A program made the translations under genes and the position numbers. Of a stretch of 64,000 nucleotides of DNA, positions 22,442 to 32,674 are shown one piece after another. Positions within the stretch are counted from its first letter, which is position 1. Each line of letters begins with the position of its first letter. The DNA comes from Eutreptiella sp. 'Long Island Sound 2002'. Taxonomy: Eukaryota; Euglenozoa; Euglenophyceae; Eutreptiales; Eutreptiaceae. The notes under the pieces were generated by a model that saw nothing but the letters and a program-made list of their open reading frames with translations, did no database searches and was not told where the DNA came from. Location of the stretch: assembly GCA_964036045.1 (NCBI GenBank), contig OZ038383.1, positions 9,874,430 to 9,938,429 of the forward strand. The letters run 5' to 3'.

Positions 22442-23450
22442 CCCCCCCCCACCCCCGCCCGCAAACTCGTCCTTAGAAAAACAGTCCGGATTGCACGTCA
22501 ATCCAACCACTTATGACACAATGCAATGCTAGATTTTTCTCCTCTCCACCATCTGCCATCTTCCACCCCCCTGTGTTGTAGAATGAGACTGGGAGAACAC
22601 TTTGTGCACAATCTGAAGTCCGATAAGCGAGCTAGATGTTGGCACTAAACATCACAAGGTCAGCGGATAATGAAAAAATGACTTTTGCAAGCTGGCCTCC
22701 CGAATTTGTGAGTCCATTCAGCCAGGCGAATTTTCGGTGCAAGCAAAAGTACGTCGCAGGTGCAAATTGGAAGCTATATACATATGACAGCGCGGAAAAA
22801 CACGGCAAAAATCAGAATGGAAATGTTGGTCCGAAACCTTGATGGAAAGATGCCTCCATTTGCTTCAGGGAGCCAAACATCCAAACCTTTGAACTGCAGT
22901 CCAGTGACAAGCACCCACTCCTCGTTGTGGAACAGTGCAAATACATTGTTGTTTCCTGTCTTCACAAATGATAGAACCAATGTTCTGCTGACCAATTTCG
23001 ATACATCATGACCTTCCATTTTGGCAGCATGGTGCGCTTCCTTGTCACATTGCAATCCTTTTGTTGCTAAGGATCGCGACTCACTACTCACATTGTGCCA
23101 CCTGGTTTAAAATCCGACCGGATCTTCCTTGTGCTTGCGGACCCCCTCCCCGCCCCAGCCCCACCCGTAGCGAACCTGTGAATACTCGTGCAAACCTGAT
23201 ATCCAGAAACCCGTTGCATTGGTTGCGGGTTATTACTCAAGGGGAAAAAACCCGAGCAACTTGCGCAAAACACTTTCCACGAAGACAGTGGCACTAAGTG
23301 CTCACTGCGGATGCCCCAAAATTGGCCACTTCATGTGAATGAACCAACGTCGCGTACTGAGACCCCCCCCCCCCCCCTTTCCATCCGTTGGGTGCTGTAG
23401 TTCCTTGACTCTCACTCCCAATTCCTGCTTCAGGGCGCAACCCCGCATCT

Positions 23451-25953
23451 TTAGTACGGTTGGTACCGATGGCGATCCCTCTCGCGGCTTCGCCGGTCGC
23501 CGTTCCGCCGCCCAGCATGTCGTTCTTCTGGGTGGCGGCCTCGCCCCTGACCATCGTAGTTGCCACGGTCCCGAATGACATGGTCGCCATGATTGTCTCG
23601 GAATGGGGCATCCCGTTCCCTTGTGTCGCGGCTTCTTCGGGCAGTTCGACCCCAATCACGATCCTCATCACGTGCCCGTTCCTCGTTCCGTTCCCGATCC
23701 CGATTCCGATCCCGATCACCGCTTCGAGACTCTTGCTTTTCCCTGTGCCGCTCCCTACTATGCGCCCGAGCCTCTGGCTTTTCCCTGTGCCGCTCCCTAC
23801 CGGTATCTTCTTCCCTCCAAGCTATGTCAAAGTGCCGGGGGTCCCCGTTTTCTGAACCACCAGTAATTGCACCGCTGTCCTCGCTAGAATTGCTCGAGCG
23901 GCTCTTGCTCCGACTTCTGCTACGCCTCCGTCCGCGAGACCTTGACTTGCGCTTCTTTTTGTCTCTTTTTTTATCCTTCCGCTCACGAGATCTTTCCTGG
24001 AGCGAATAAACGTCGATACGGTACACGCTCCCAATAACCCATAGGCATGCAAGATGGAGGAGGCAAAAAACAGCTTGAACATCACCGATGGTTCTAAGAG
24101 TTGACCCGCAAGCCATGCAACGTTGAGGACTGCATGCACAAGATGGGCTCCACGTGGAGCTGCACAAGCGATTGAACACACGACAACACAGCGTTCGTGA
24201 ATCACTCTGCGGCAACGCATGCCACATGCAAGGCGAGGCGGGAATTTGGGTCACCAAGGACACTTTGGAGATCCATACCCTTTCGGCGTGACGCCTTCCG
24301 TCATTCCGCCGATTGTCCTTGCGTATTACAGTCCGACACTCCTCGGCAATGTGTCCTGCATGATGGGGAAACCATAGTGCATTTGGGGTGCTCACGGCCA
24401 ACGACTGCGTGCTACAATAGTGAAATTTTTCGTACGTCACAGACAAAATGCATCCACCCCAACACAAAGATCCTCTCCCTCACTCCCTAAAACCGGTGTG
24501 AAAGAGCATGCCACGCATGAAACTTGCGTCTCGAACGTGATGTGCCCTAAGACCAGAGCCAACCTTCTTGCTACGCACTGGCCACGCCGTCGCGAACGAT
24601 TTGATGCTGTAAGGGCCCACGACCCAAAAAGGAACCCATGCTTCTTTGTGTGAATCCCAATTCCACTTGTGCACTTCTCTTGGGACAATTATTGCACGGC
24701 GAGACGATATGTGTCAAATTCATTTCGCCACTTTTGCTATTTTATTCCTATCTTTTGTGCCCGTGCATGGGGAAGTGGGGAAGTGAGATCACGCAAGAGC
24801 GCTTTTGGATGTGATTGCATTTTTTTCTCGTGGTGTCGTCGTGTTCGGCATTGGCTCGCACCGCTCTTGACTAGCTTTGCAAAATATCCGTATGTGAGTC
24901 ACTGCGTAAACGTTCACCTAATCTCAGGTGGTTGTGTGGACCCATGAATGAAAGCCATCGATGATTTATCTGGACAAAACAAGGTAATATGACATGCCAA
25001 CCAACTCCTTTCCTTAGATTAGGTCACTTTCGTCTCATCGTTGAACTCTTTGATTAGTTTTGAAGGTCTTGAAAACAAAAATGAATTCCACATCCGTCTT
25101 GCCAAGTGCTGTGTGAGAAATCGAAGGAAGCAATGGGCTACTCATGGTCGAAAGCGGTCATAGGCGGGCATGTCGAGATGCGCCTCTCATTGATATTGCA
25201 ATGCAAACCCTACTATTCGTAGGTCACAAAGTGGGTGAACAACTTGTTCTCACTGAAACGAGGTCACCGCTTTGGTTGGATACCACGAGTGAGCAGCCGA
25301 TCGGAAAGCTCCCTTCTACTCCGCAATGCTATATACACCTCAACCCCCATTGTTGCCGACATTTTGTTTGCACTTTGTAGAACAAATTTCAAATTTAGTG
25401 GGATTTAGTTGGGGTGTTGCCAGTTTCCCCACGACGGCGAACTTTGTCAACACTTGTTGGGTGGCGCAACCAACGACAACACACTTCACACATGCATTTT
25501 AGGTGAACGGGTTGATGGCTCGATGGCAAGAAGTACCTGGTTTATTGCACTTGAAACATCTCTTGTTTCTCCGCATCGATTTCTCAACCCTTACATAAGC
25601 ACACCGAACTCTTGTCCCGTCAAGGTTGTCGATTGCTCTGTCTGCATCGCCATCTCTCCGAAACTCAACAAATGCAAACCCCGAACGTAAATCTACCCTT
25701 GTAATTTCTCCATACTGGTTGAAAGCCTGTGATAAAGGAGTAAACCACAATATGCGAAGCTTGTCCCATAGCTATTGGCCATGGGTAGTCTATCACAAGG
25801 GAAAAGCCCAAAACTAAGCTCGGCAGAATCCCACCGTGACGTCCTACATCTCATGCATTCTATCACTTGAACGTCGTGTGAGGAGAAGCGCACCTCGTAC
25901 AAATCGCTCTCCTCAGTGGCGTCACTCAATCCTCCGACGAATACTTGTGACAT
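23451..25953 (-). CDS. SR splicing factor, RRM + CCHC zinc knuckle + RS domain (RSZ/SRSF7-like)
   Basis: Four minus-strand exons join in frame to 290 codons: 25,894-25,953; 25,537-25,726; 24,279-24,355; 23,451-23,996. All introns are GT-AG (167, 1,181 and 282 bp). Exon 1 starts MSQVFVGGL, with RNP2 VFVGGL at residues 4-9. Exon 2 carries RNP1 SGFAFVEF (35-42), the rest of the RRM (DADRAIDNLDGTRV) and the first half of a CCHC knuckle, CFKCNKPG (77-84). Exon 3 completes it with HIAEEC, giving CX2CX4HX4C (77-90). Exon 4 (110-290) is an RS/RE/RD-rich tail ending RHRYQPY. Known RSZ/SRSF7 proteins bind RNA through the RRM and knuckle and use the RS domain for spliceosome contacts and alternative splicing. 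The exons are much less GC-rich than the GT and MFS genes. The architecture is certain; orthology within the SR family is inferred. Confidence 0.92.
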
Positions 25954-28892
25954 GACCCGTGGATGTCACGCCGAGGGTGCTTTGTGCAAGCCACAATTGG
26001 AATGGTGGTCTAAAGAGATGGCACAACGGAACCATGAAGGTATTTGTTGAAGAATGGAAGCTACATAGCGTCTCTCAACATCGTGGGGAAGAATGCTATT
26101 TTTCGTCCGTCAATCCATCGTGAACGACAATCGCTTCCTTGAGACGAACTTTAACCAAACCTTAACGTCAATGAGGACCCGTTGGATGTTGCTCCCTGCG
26201 TACTATCCCCAAAAACGTGCACTCAAAAACAGTGGAATGTGAAATCCGTACGTATAGCGTTCAACACTACACAAAAGTGTACCAAAAGGTGTGCGAGTTT
26301 TGCCCTGTGGTTCGCTGTTGGAACCAAGGTCACCAAGGAATCCATTGTGGGATTACAAAACTGTCATATGTCTGTCATAGGGTCTAAAGACAAACATATG
26401 TACACAAAATATGTATCTAGTCGTCCCACAGTGGATTCCTTGATGACCCTGATTCCAACGGCAAGGCACAAGGCAATGACGAACTGAACACGGACTTGTT
26501 ACATGTTCGGAACCCACTGGAGGATCCAAACTGTCATATGCCTGTCATATGGTCTAAAGACAAATATATGAACACAAACTACTTATCTGGTCATAGCAAA
26601 AGCTGAACTGTTGCCGTACCTCAATTGACTACATGGGCGATTAAGTAATGACCTAAAATCGACATTCCCACATCCCAAATTTCGAAAGTCGCGTTAAATC
26701 CGAGCTTCTACTTTAATCATTGATGTACGCGCGCGACTCCTTTGCTGTGCACGCGCTGTGTGCACCAGCAACAACCCAGGTGGCACTGCCTTCACTACCT
26801 ATGGGAACTGCGCGCGAATTGCGAGCTGATGCGCGCGCATATTCGAGCTGCTGTGCTCGAAGATAGCTCGCAAACCAACGGAATTCAGGGTATTGGTTAC
26901 TAGGTTAATGTTAGCCTGTCTTTACTGTTCTATTGCAGCAAATTGGAGTGCTGTTTTTTCCCCGAAAACACGCCAAAATAGTCGTAATTTGGTCCAAAAG
27001 CCTAGTCATGGGTTTCGTGTGGTACCAAAGACAGGATAACCGCCTCAAATCACCTACCTCCAAATGGGAATCACGTTTTAAAAAAAATGTACCACTTTTG
27101 GGCGCCTAAGAGCCTACAAAACCAACACAAAACGAGACCAAGAAATCTAGTTCAGATGCTACGATCGTTTGGCAAAAGAAGCGGTTCTCAAAAGGATATC
27201 CGGTCCATGGAGGGAGCATTTGGAGCATCATCTTCATCATCAACCCCATGATCAACAGTGAATTGATCGGGTGATCACTGCGTTGCATCATAAGCACAAC
27301 TTCAAAAACTTGAAGTCAAATTTCCGTGCTACAATATAACGTAAGTTTTGATTTAGCACTAGGAATTATACCGACAACTGCTGTATGTTTCAGCGACACT
27401 AGACAATATGCATGCAAAAAAAAAAGCAAACAGATGAGGAGGAAAAAAAGGAAAATACAAAAAATGGAAATGCGGAGAATAGAGATATTTCCCGGGGTGC
27501 GGAAGGACAGAGCGGGGGTACAACAGAGAAATCAACACGTAATGCCACGAATGCGGATACTGCAAAACGAAGCACCGGTGTCGGCTGCACATCAAAATGG
27601 CTCAGCTTGCGGAATGCCACGAACATTTTATCTGATCTGAGTGAAACGGAAATAAAATGTCGCTCAGAGTTTGTCTCATTGTCACTGTGGTCAATATATT
27701 CTGTATGATGAGGCAGGTGCGTTTTCGAATTTGTAGACTTAAGCTACAGCTATCTTTTCACTAGTCAATTAGGATGCCTTTTGAACTCCAGTCTATACCA
27801 TGCATCTACCTCATCGCACATTTTCGTTTTGGGTGGTGCAAAATGCATTTTTCCGTAAAAACGGATTTTTTTTGCGGAGGGGGGGGGGTCTATAGACCTG
27901 TCGCTGTGGCTGGTTTCCCCATCCCTTTTTTGTTGTATTACCCGTGACAAGTGATGCCTTTGCTGTGAGCGGCACATGGTAACATGATGGTGTTTGGTTG
28001 TGGCGGTGAACGCAATGATAGTTGGATTCCGTGGCGGATACGGCTGTGAGACCCGTAATTCGCCAAAGCTTGGGCATCTCTGGGCAGGGCTAGGGGTGGT
28101 ATCGAGGTGAAGCGTGCGCTGCTGAGCAACAACGGACCAGTGATGTGCGGAGCGCACTCACGTGAACAAGCCCATGCACCTCAAGGACGCCACGAAGTGG
28201 GTAGTTGAAACCGCCAATGTCCATAGGCGACACCTGGGGCCTGCGCCCCGCCACGCCGGGCCGGTACTGCGGATGCTTTAGCGACCGTGTGCAACAGCAC
28301 CACGGCATTTGCGCCTAGGGTGGTAGCCCGACAATTTGGGGCAAAAACCACAGCCCCCTAGCCCCATAGTGCCCAGTGGCAACTGTTGTGCCCCTAGTGG
28401 GTCCGAGTACGATGGCACCAGGCCATATCTAGCCCCTGGTTGGGTCACAGCTACCGAGAAACTTGTCTGCAGACAACACGAACACATCGTCAACGGTCAA
28501 CTGAGAGAGGTCTATATTTATCCATGCTTCTTCGACGAATTCTTGAAGTTGATCTTTGTCAAACACTTTGGGATCGTGTAAAGAATTTCTTCAAGTTCTG
28601 TAGTCTATTCAGGTCTTCGGTAGTGCGTTTTGTACCTCATTTTCATATCTTCCTCCTCCAAACAACGGATCTTGTTGGTCAAGATTTTACAGCTTTCTTG
28701 TGAAGGGAGCCATGAGTTCGGTGAAAAGAATGCTTTTGCAGAGTCTCCTCTTTCTGTCCATTGTTTGCACTCATGTGCCAGAGGCCACTTCTTTTTGTAG
28801 ACCGTGTAGCATCGTCTTAGGGTTGGTCATGCTGCTATGAGCACAACTCAACTTGGGGTCAATCTAGTCGTTGGACTGCAAATTATCCAAAT
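25954..28892. other. Noncoding interval upstream of the SR gene and left of the duplicated block
   Basis: No gene is recognised. It holds the fold-back element at 26.3 kb, a partial second copy at 26.5 kb, a Lys/Glu-rich low-complexity open stretch at about 27,410-27,540 (+), and AT-rich sequence near 27.0-27.3 kb. A promoter for the SR gene should lie just right of 25,953, but no motif is clear. Confidence 0.6.
26317..26459. repeat. Fold-back element with 36-bp imperfect inverted arms
   Basis: Left arm 26,317-26,352 (starts GTTGGAACCAAGGTCACC) and right arm 26,424-26,459 (ends TGACCCTGATTCCAAC) are complementary at 32 of 36 positions around a 71-base loop. The loop segment starting AAACTGTCATATGTCTGTCA is repeated, imperfectly, at about 26,529-26,596, where the flanking arms are degraded. 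It could be a MITE-like or hairpin-RNA element. Confidence 0.6.
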
Positions 28893-29009
28893 CACGGACC
28901 TCAGGACTCGGATCGAATGTCACTGGAACAATCAGCCCAACTAATTCAAGAGCTGGCAGAATACATGGTCCAACAAGTATGCCCAGCGGACGTGAGGCGT
29001 TATGGCTGA
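28893..29009 (+). pseudogene. Coding-like 3' end of an unidentified gene (block copy 1)
   Basis: From the duplication edge the plus strand is open for 39 codons ending in TGA: HGPQDSDRMSLEQSAQLIQE, LAEYMVQQVCPADVRRYG. The composition is convincingly protein-like (Gln/Glu helix-like stretch). In copy 2 the same frame continues upstream of the breakpoint (see 52,863-53,032), but here the upstream sequence hits a stop after eight codons. It is therefore a truncated 3' piece. Product unknown. Confidence 0.4.
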
Positions 29010-31120
29010 CGTTGTGTGTTCAAAGTCGGGAAAGCTGGACCGGACCCTATTGGTGTGGTGCTGTGTTGTGGTGTTACCTTTTTGTGTAGGGCGGCTGGAA
29101 AGTCGGATTTTCCGGTCCAAATCCTGCTTTCAGCCTCGTCCGCAGTTTTGTCTGCGAGGGTTGCGAGGCCCCATAAGTGACAGGCAGAGGTGTGAGATTA
29201 GCCGAGGACAACTACTCAGCAGGCAGCACCCATGGGACCAAGGCAGATGCTGCCCCAAGGAGATATGCCAAATAGGCAACCAACTCAGAAGGATCGAGAC
29301 GCCGTGATCAGCTGGAGTGCACCCCTTGAGAGAAACAGAAAACAAAACAAAACAGCAAGGAGAAGCTTAACTGCTGTTGACGATTCCACATGCCCCAGCC
29401 CCAGTCGCTTGCAGCTTGCTGCAATTTTTTGTTTTTAGTTGCAAATGCTCCAACTCACATGGCAAGTGATGCAGATGGCGACATCCTCAATCACCATATC
29501 AGCGGAGAACGAAGTCAAACGCGTGGAGGATAACATTGATGACGACGATCAGAAATACAGGTGCGCCCCTCCTCCCCCCCAAACCACCCCACATCCAACC
29601 ATGCACAGCCCCCAACCCTCCAATATGCAGTTCTGAGTGCACTGAATCACCGGTCTTTGGATTTGGGTTTTGGTAACCCACTGAGGGCTCTGTCTGTTGC
29701 AGCACTCGTGCCTCGCTTGCCTGGATTGAACATAGCAGCACGAGCGGCGCGAGCCCCTTTTGCATCCATGTTCTTGCAGCAGTTCGAAGATACGATGGGC
29801 GTGGCGTGACCGGAGGCCGAGGCCTGGGGGCCGCTTGACGTGAGCTGGGGGGTGCTTATTGGCCAACGGGACTTGGGGGGGTGGCTGTTCTGGAATTTCG
29901 GGTGTCCCAAGAATGTCCCACCCAACGCGGGGCACTTGCCCGGGCTTGGGCAACGCCCGGAGTGCGGGCTTTGCTGCTGAGTCGGGGATTTGCACGACCT
30001 CAATATCTGGAGCCCCCTCGCAACGCCCATGTGTGCCCATGTGTACATTAATCAGCCCGTTGTGTCTGCCGCCCCGCCCAGCACGTTGAGGACGGTGGTG
30101 CGGGCATTGCGGGTAAACACCCCTTTGTCAGAACAACAGGAGGCGTTGCTTGCGTCATTTTCGGTGGTTGCGAATTGAGCCCATTTCTTGCAGCCGTTAA
30201 TTCACTGTCATGGCATTTTGGGGTGCCTTTGGGGGTGGCAGTTGCCAGCTGCAATTTACATGTGTCAGCTGAACTAACCAAGTGCGCTGTCCGTTGCGTG
30301 GTAGCCATGGGGCAGTGTTCTGGAGTGTTGGAATGCTCTTTTTTTCAGTGATATGTGAATACAGCCCACGAACGCAAAGACCCTTCATCTTGTGCCATGA
30401 CAGGAACTGCAACAAACAGTGGAACAGTGGGCGAATGTGAAATGGGGACACAAAACACGACACTGCTACGTTGCATCCACATTTTGCAGCAACCGAAATC
30501 TGTCCAACCCCCACGGGAGTGGGGGAGGGTCTGGGACACCCATCCACCCTGGCTTCAAGCTGGGTGGGTGGGTCTTTGACATCCCCTGTTGCCATGGCCA
30601 GACTATGGCTTGAGGTGGCATGACTTGGGTGGGGCCTGGGGTTGTCTGGTGGGCTCGGCCATCGTTTTGGCAGAGTTTTCGAACCATTCGGGGGGATTTT
30701 CTGCAAAAAGTGCAAGTGATTCCATTTCACGCGGAGGGACAGTTGTGCTGAACAACAAAAAAATTAGCCACCTGCAGTTCAGGTGCCTTCCAGACCGAGC
30801 TCCACTCAATCACGTGGGAAAAAGCGAATTCCAGATTGGCTTCTGCAGATCAGTGTTGCTCTGTGCCCTGATCCAGATCTTTTGACAGGTACACCCTGGT
30901 CTCCTTGTGTGCAGTAAAAACGAACTCCGCACGCAGTTGGACATGCTTCTACTGGGCACATCGAGTATCAAGCGTAGCACAGGCAAGAAACGAAGGCATG
31001 TTTGTTGTCTGCGTGTATGCCGTGCCTCCGGTCGGCTGCATACAGTACAGTAATGGCGCTACGTGAACGTGACGTGCACATTTCGCCGAACACAGGCCCC
31101 CGCGTGGCGCGCGTGCAAGC
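29010..31120. other. Interior of block copy 1, no assigned gene
   Basis: One plausible exon is 29,440-29,561 (+). It starts after TTGTTTTTAG, encodes ITISAENEVKRVEDNIDDDD and QKYR, and ends AG|GTGCGC. Another open stretch at about 29,698-29,809 (+) follows CTGTTGCAG and reads LVPRLPGLNIAARAARAPFA. A minus-strand open segment at about 29,700-30,050 (PDIEVVQIPDSAAKPALRAL) is also protein-like. The three cannot be joined into one model, so they stay unassigned. All are duplicated at +24,023. Confidence 0.4.
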
Positions 31121-31124
31121 ATAG

Positions 31125-31465
31125 AGGAGGAGGGCGTTGTGGAGGTTCTGGACGGAGGTGCCATTCGCAAGTTTGTGGAGGACGCCCAGGAGTTCGAAAA
31201 GGCGATGAAGGCAAAGTTCAAGTGTGTGACCATTGTATTTCTTCTCTAGCACCGAAAGTGTATTTGCTGCGTCGGTCTCGGAAGTATTGTTAGCATCCTA
31301 CAGGACACGGCATGCCACGTTCATTTCAACGTCATATTCTGGGTCTTAGGGAGATCGATGTCGAAAGTACTGGCTCACTCACAAGATCACAGATGGTTCC
31401 TGTAATCATGGAGCTTGCAGAGGTCTTGCCCTTACCTGCGGGCTCCCAATGCCGTCGCTTTTATG
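31125..31465 (+). CDS. Plant-type EF-hand calcium-binding protein, two N-terminal exons (block copy 1, partial)
   Basis: Exon a (about 31,125-31,221) encodes EEGVVEVLDGGAIRKFVEDA, QEFEKAMKAKFK. A 128-bp GT-AG intron (31,222-31,349) joins it in phase to exon b (31,350 to 31,422 or about 31,465). Exon b encodes EIDVESTGSLTRSQMVPVIM, ELAEVLPLPAGSQCRRF. The joined peptide matches, by recall, the N-terminus of plant EF-hand proteins (VEVLDG.TI..FVED..AF...V...F..LD...DG.LS..E). The first loop D-V-E-S-T-G-S-L-T-R-S-Q is degenerate (T at position 5, Q at 12), so Ca2+ affinity may be weak. No in-frame ATG precedes exon a directly (an ATA lies there), and no second EF-hand exon is found before array A. 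The gene is therefore partial or broken. Confidence 0.6.
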
Positions 31466-32176
31466 GTGGGACGATGGCACTTCTGCCGGGGCACATCATT
31501 AGAGTGCACGCTTCGGAGGGGAATTTACAGTTGGTACAGATTGCAAACGCATGATACACAGAGGCCGGCTTTATGTGGGTTCTCCCAGCGATGCGCCGGG
31601 ATTCCGTGCATTGTGCAACGGCTTTGACGAACAAATTCGCAGGGGTGGCTCGTCGGTGGGGCATGTTTTCTTTGCATGCAGCCTCGTGCATAATCGGTTG
31701 CCTGGAGGCGATGTTCAGGACTTGCGGTATCGCTTCACGGAGCGACTGAGGAATCCGCATGAAATCAAGAGTTTATGTGCGAATGGATGCCACGTTTGTG
31801 CCCCGGCTACACTTCTGAGCTGTTTCCAATCCGGTCATATTTCTGCACGGGAGCTCGCATGGGCCCAACGCGTGTTCGCTCATGTCGGTTTGCTTTTCGT
31901 TGCACACAAAGTTGGATAGGTGGGCGCGTGTTGCGTGATGCCAGCCAACCGGCACCGCAAATTCACATCTGGTGCCACCATCTCGAAACGCTTTACGCAC
32001 GCTTTGTATGTACTTCGCGCCCCGCGCGGCAAGAACCCTCGTGGGCATGTTCATACGCGCATATGTTTGGACAGCGCATGACGTGATAGGTGAGGTCATA
32101 TTGAGGGTGAGGCACCTCTTTTTCTCCGTGGCGGGTTTCAAGCACACTTTCAAGCACGTCCAGCTGCTGGAAATGT

Positions 32177-32235
32177 CTGCAGGACGTCGACAACCACTGC
32201 AGGACGTCGTCAACCACTGCTGGACGTCGTCACGC
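32177..32235. repeat. 20-bp tandem repeat, three units
   Basis: Three 20-bp units of the form CTGCAGGACGTCGTCAACCA (32,177; 32,197; 32,217), the last one degenerate. The same triplet occurs in block copy 2 at 56,200-56,258. Confidence 0.85.
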
Positions 32236-32674
32236 TTTTTCTTGCTCTGTTTCGAAGGATAATTCAGCACCAAAGTTGCAGCCCCAACGCATACCCTAAG
32301 CAACTTCTGCCCATTTCATTGTCCTGTGTACATTTTCCACTTTGTGCATATTCTCCATTGCACCCGATCGTGTATGTCCAGAAGGTCTGAAAGCAGAGTC
32401 TCATGCTAGTTTTGATCCCTGCTATCCAATTGAGCGCCCTACCGCTGGGTGCTGGGATTGTAAGGCATGACGGCGCCCACGAATGCCAATTTGGGTAGTC
32501 AAGGAAAAACAGCAGAAAACGCCCCTACGGAAACAGAAAGCGCGAACCTACAAAAAAAGCAATAAAAATTGTCGGGGCAGTGAAACCTGGACGGCCATCA
32601 ACAACCAGGTCAATAAACCAGCCATGGCACGATACAAAGCCACAGGGGGGGTCGTATATTGTTGGCATGCAACA

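Larger units (their letters stand above)
16465..23450. other. Noncoding interval between the MFS and SR genes
   Basis: About 7 kb without a supportable gene. It contains a dispersed 124-bp repeat in two copies, one GEHVQ-type tail, a poly-C minisatellite and a small inverted-repeat element, all listed separately. An open minus-strand segment at about 22,774-23,020 (MEGHDVSKLVSRTLVLSF, then NEEWVLVTGLQFKGLDVW) is protein-like and ends near a possible donor (CCATCAAG|GTTTCGG). With no partner exon or known domain, I do not call it. Confidence 0.6.
28893..32674. repeat. Segmental duplication block, copy 1
   Basis: About 3.8 kb nearly identical to 52,917-56,697 (offset 24,024, then 24,023 after a one-base difference near 28,930). 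I find roughly fifteen differences by eye, so identity exceeds 99%. The left edge falls at CACGGACCTCAGGACTCGG. At the right edge the identity continues into the first monomer of satellite array A, with the shared variant GTTAACATTGGGTG. The block contains the EF-hand exons, a coding-like 3' end and other protein-like but unassigned segments. Confidence 0.95.

Noticed and set aside
27410-27640. Lys/Glu-rich open frame
   Set aside because: Low-complexity A-rich sequence that gives charged residues by composition.
32400-32460. Possible degenerate tRNA or tRNA-derived SINE head on the minus strand (GCGGTAGGGCGCTC with a weak B box)
   Set aside because: No complete cloverleaf, the B box is poor, and the two block copies differ exactly in the supposed D-arm/anticodon region.
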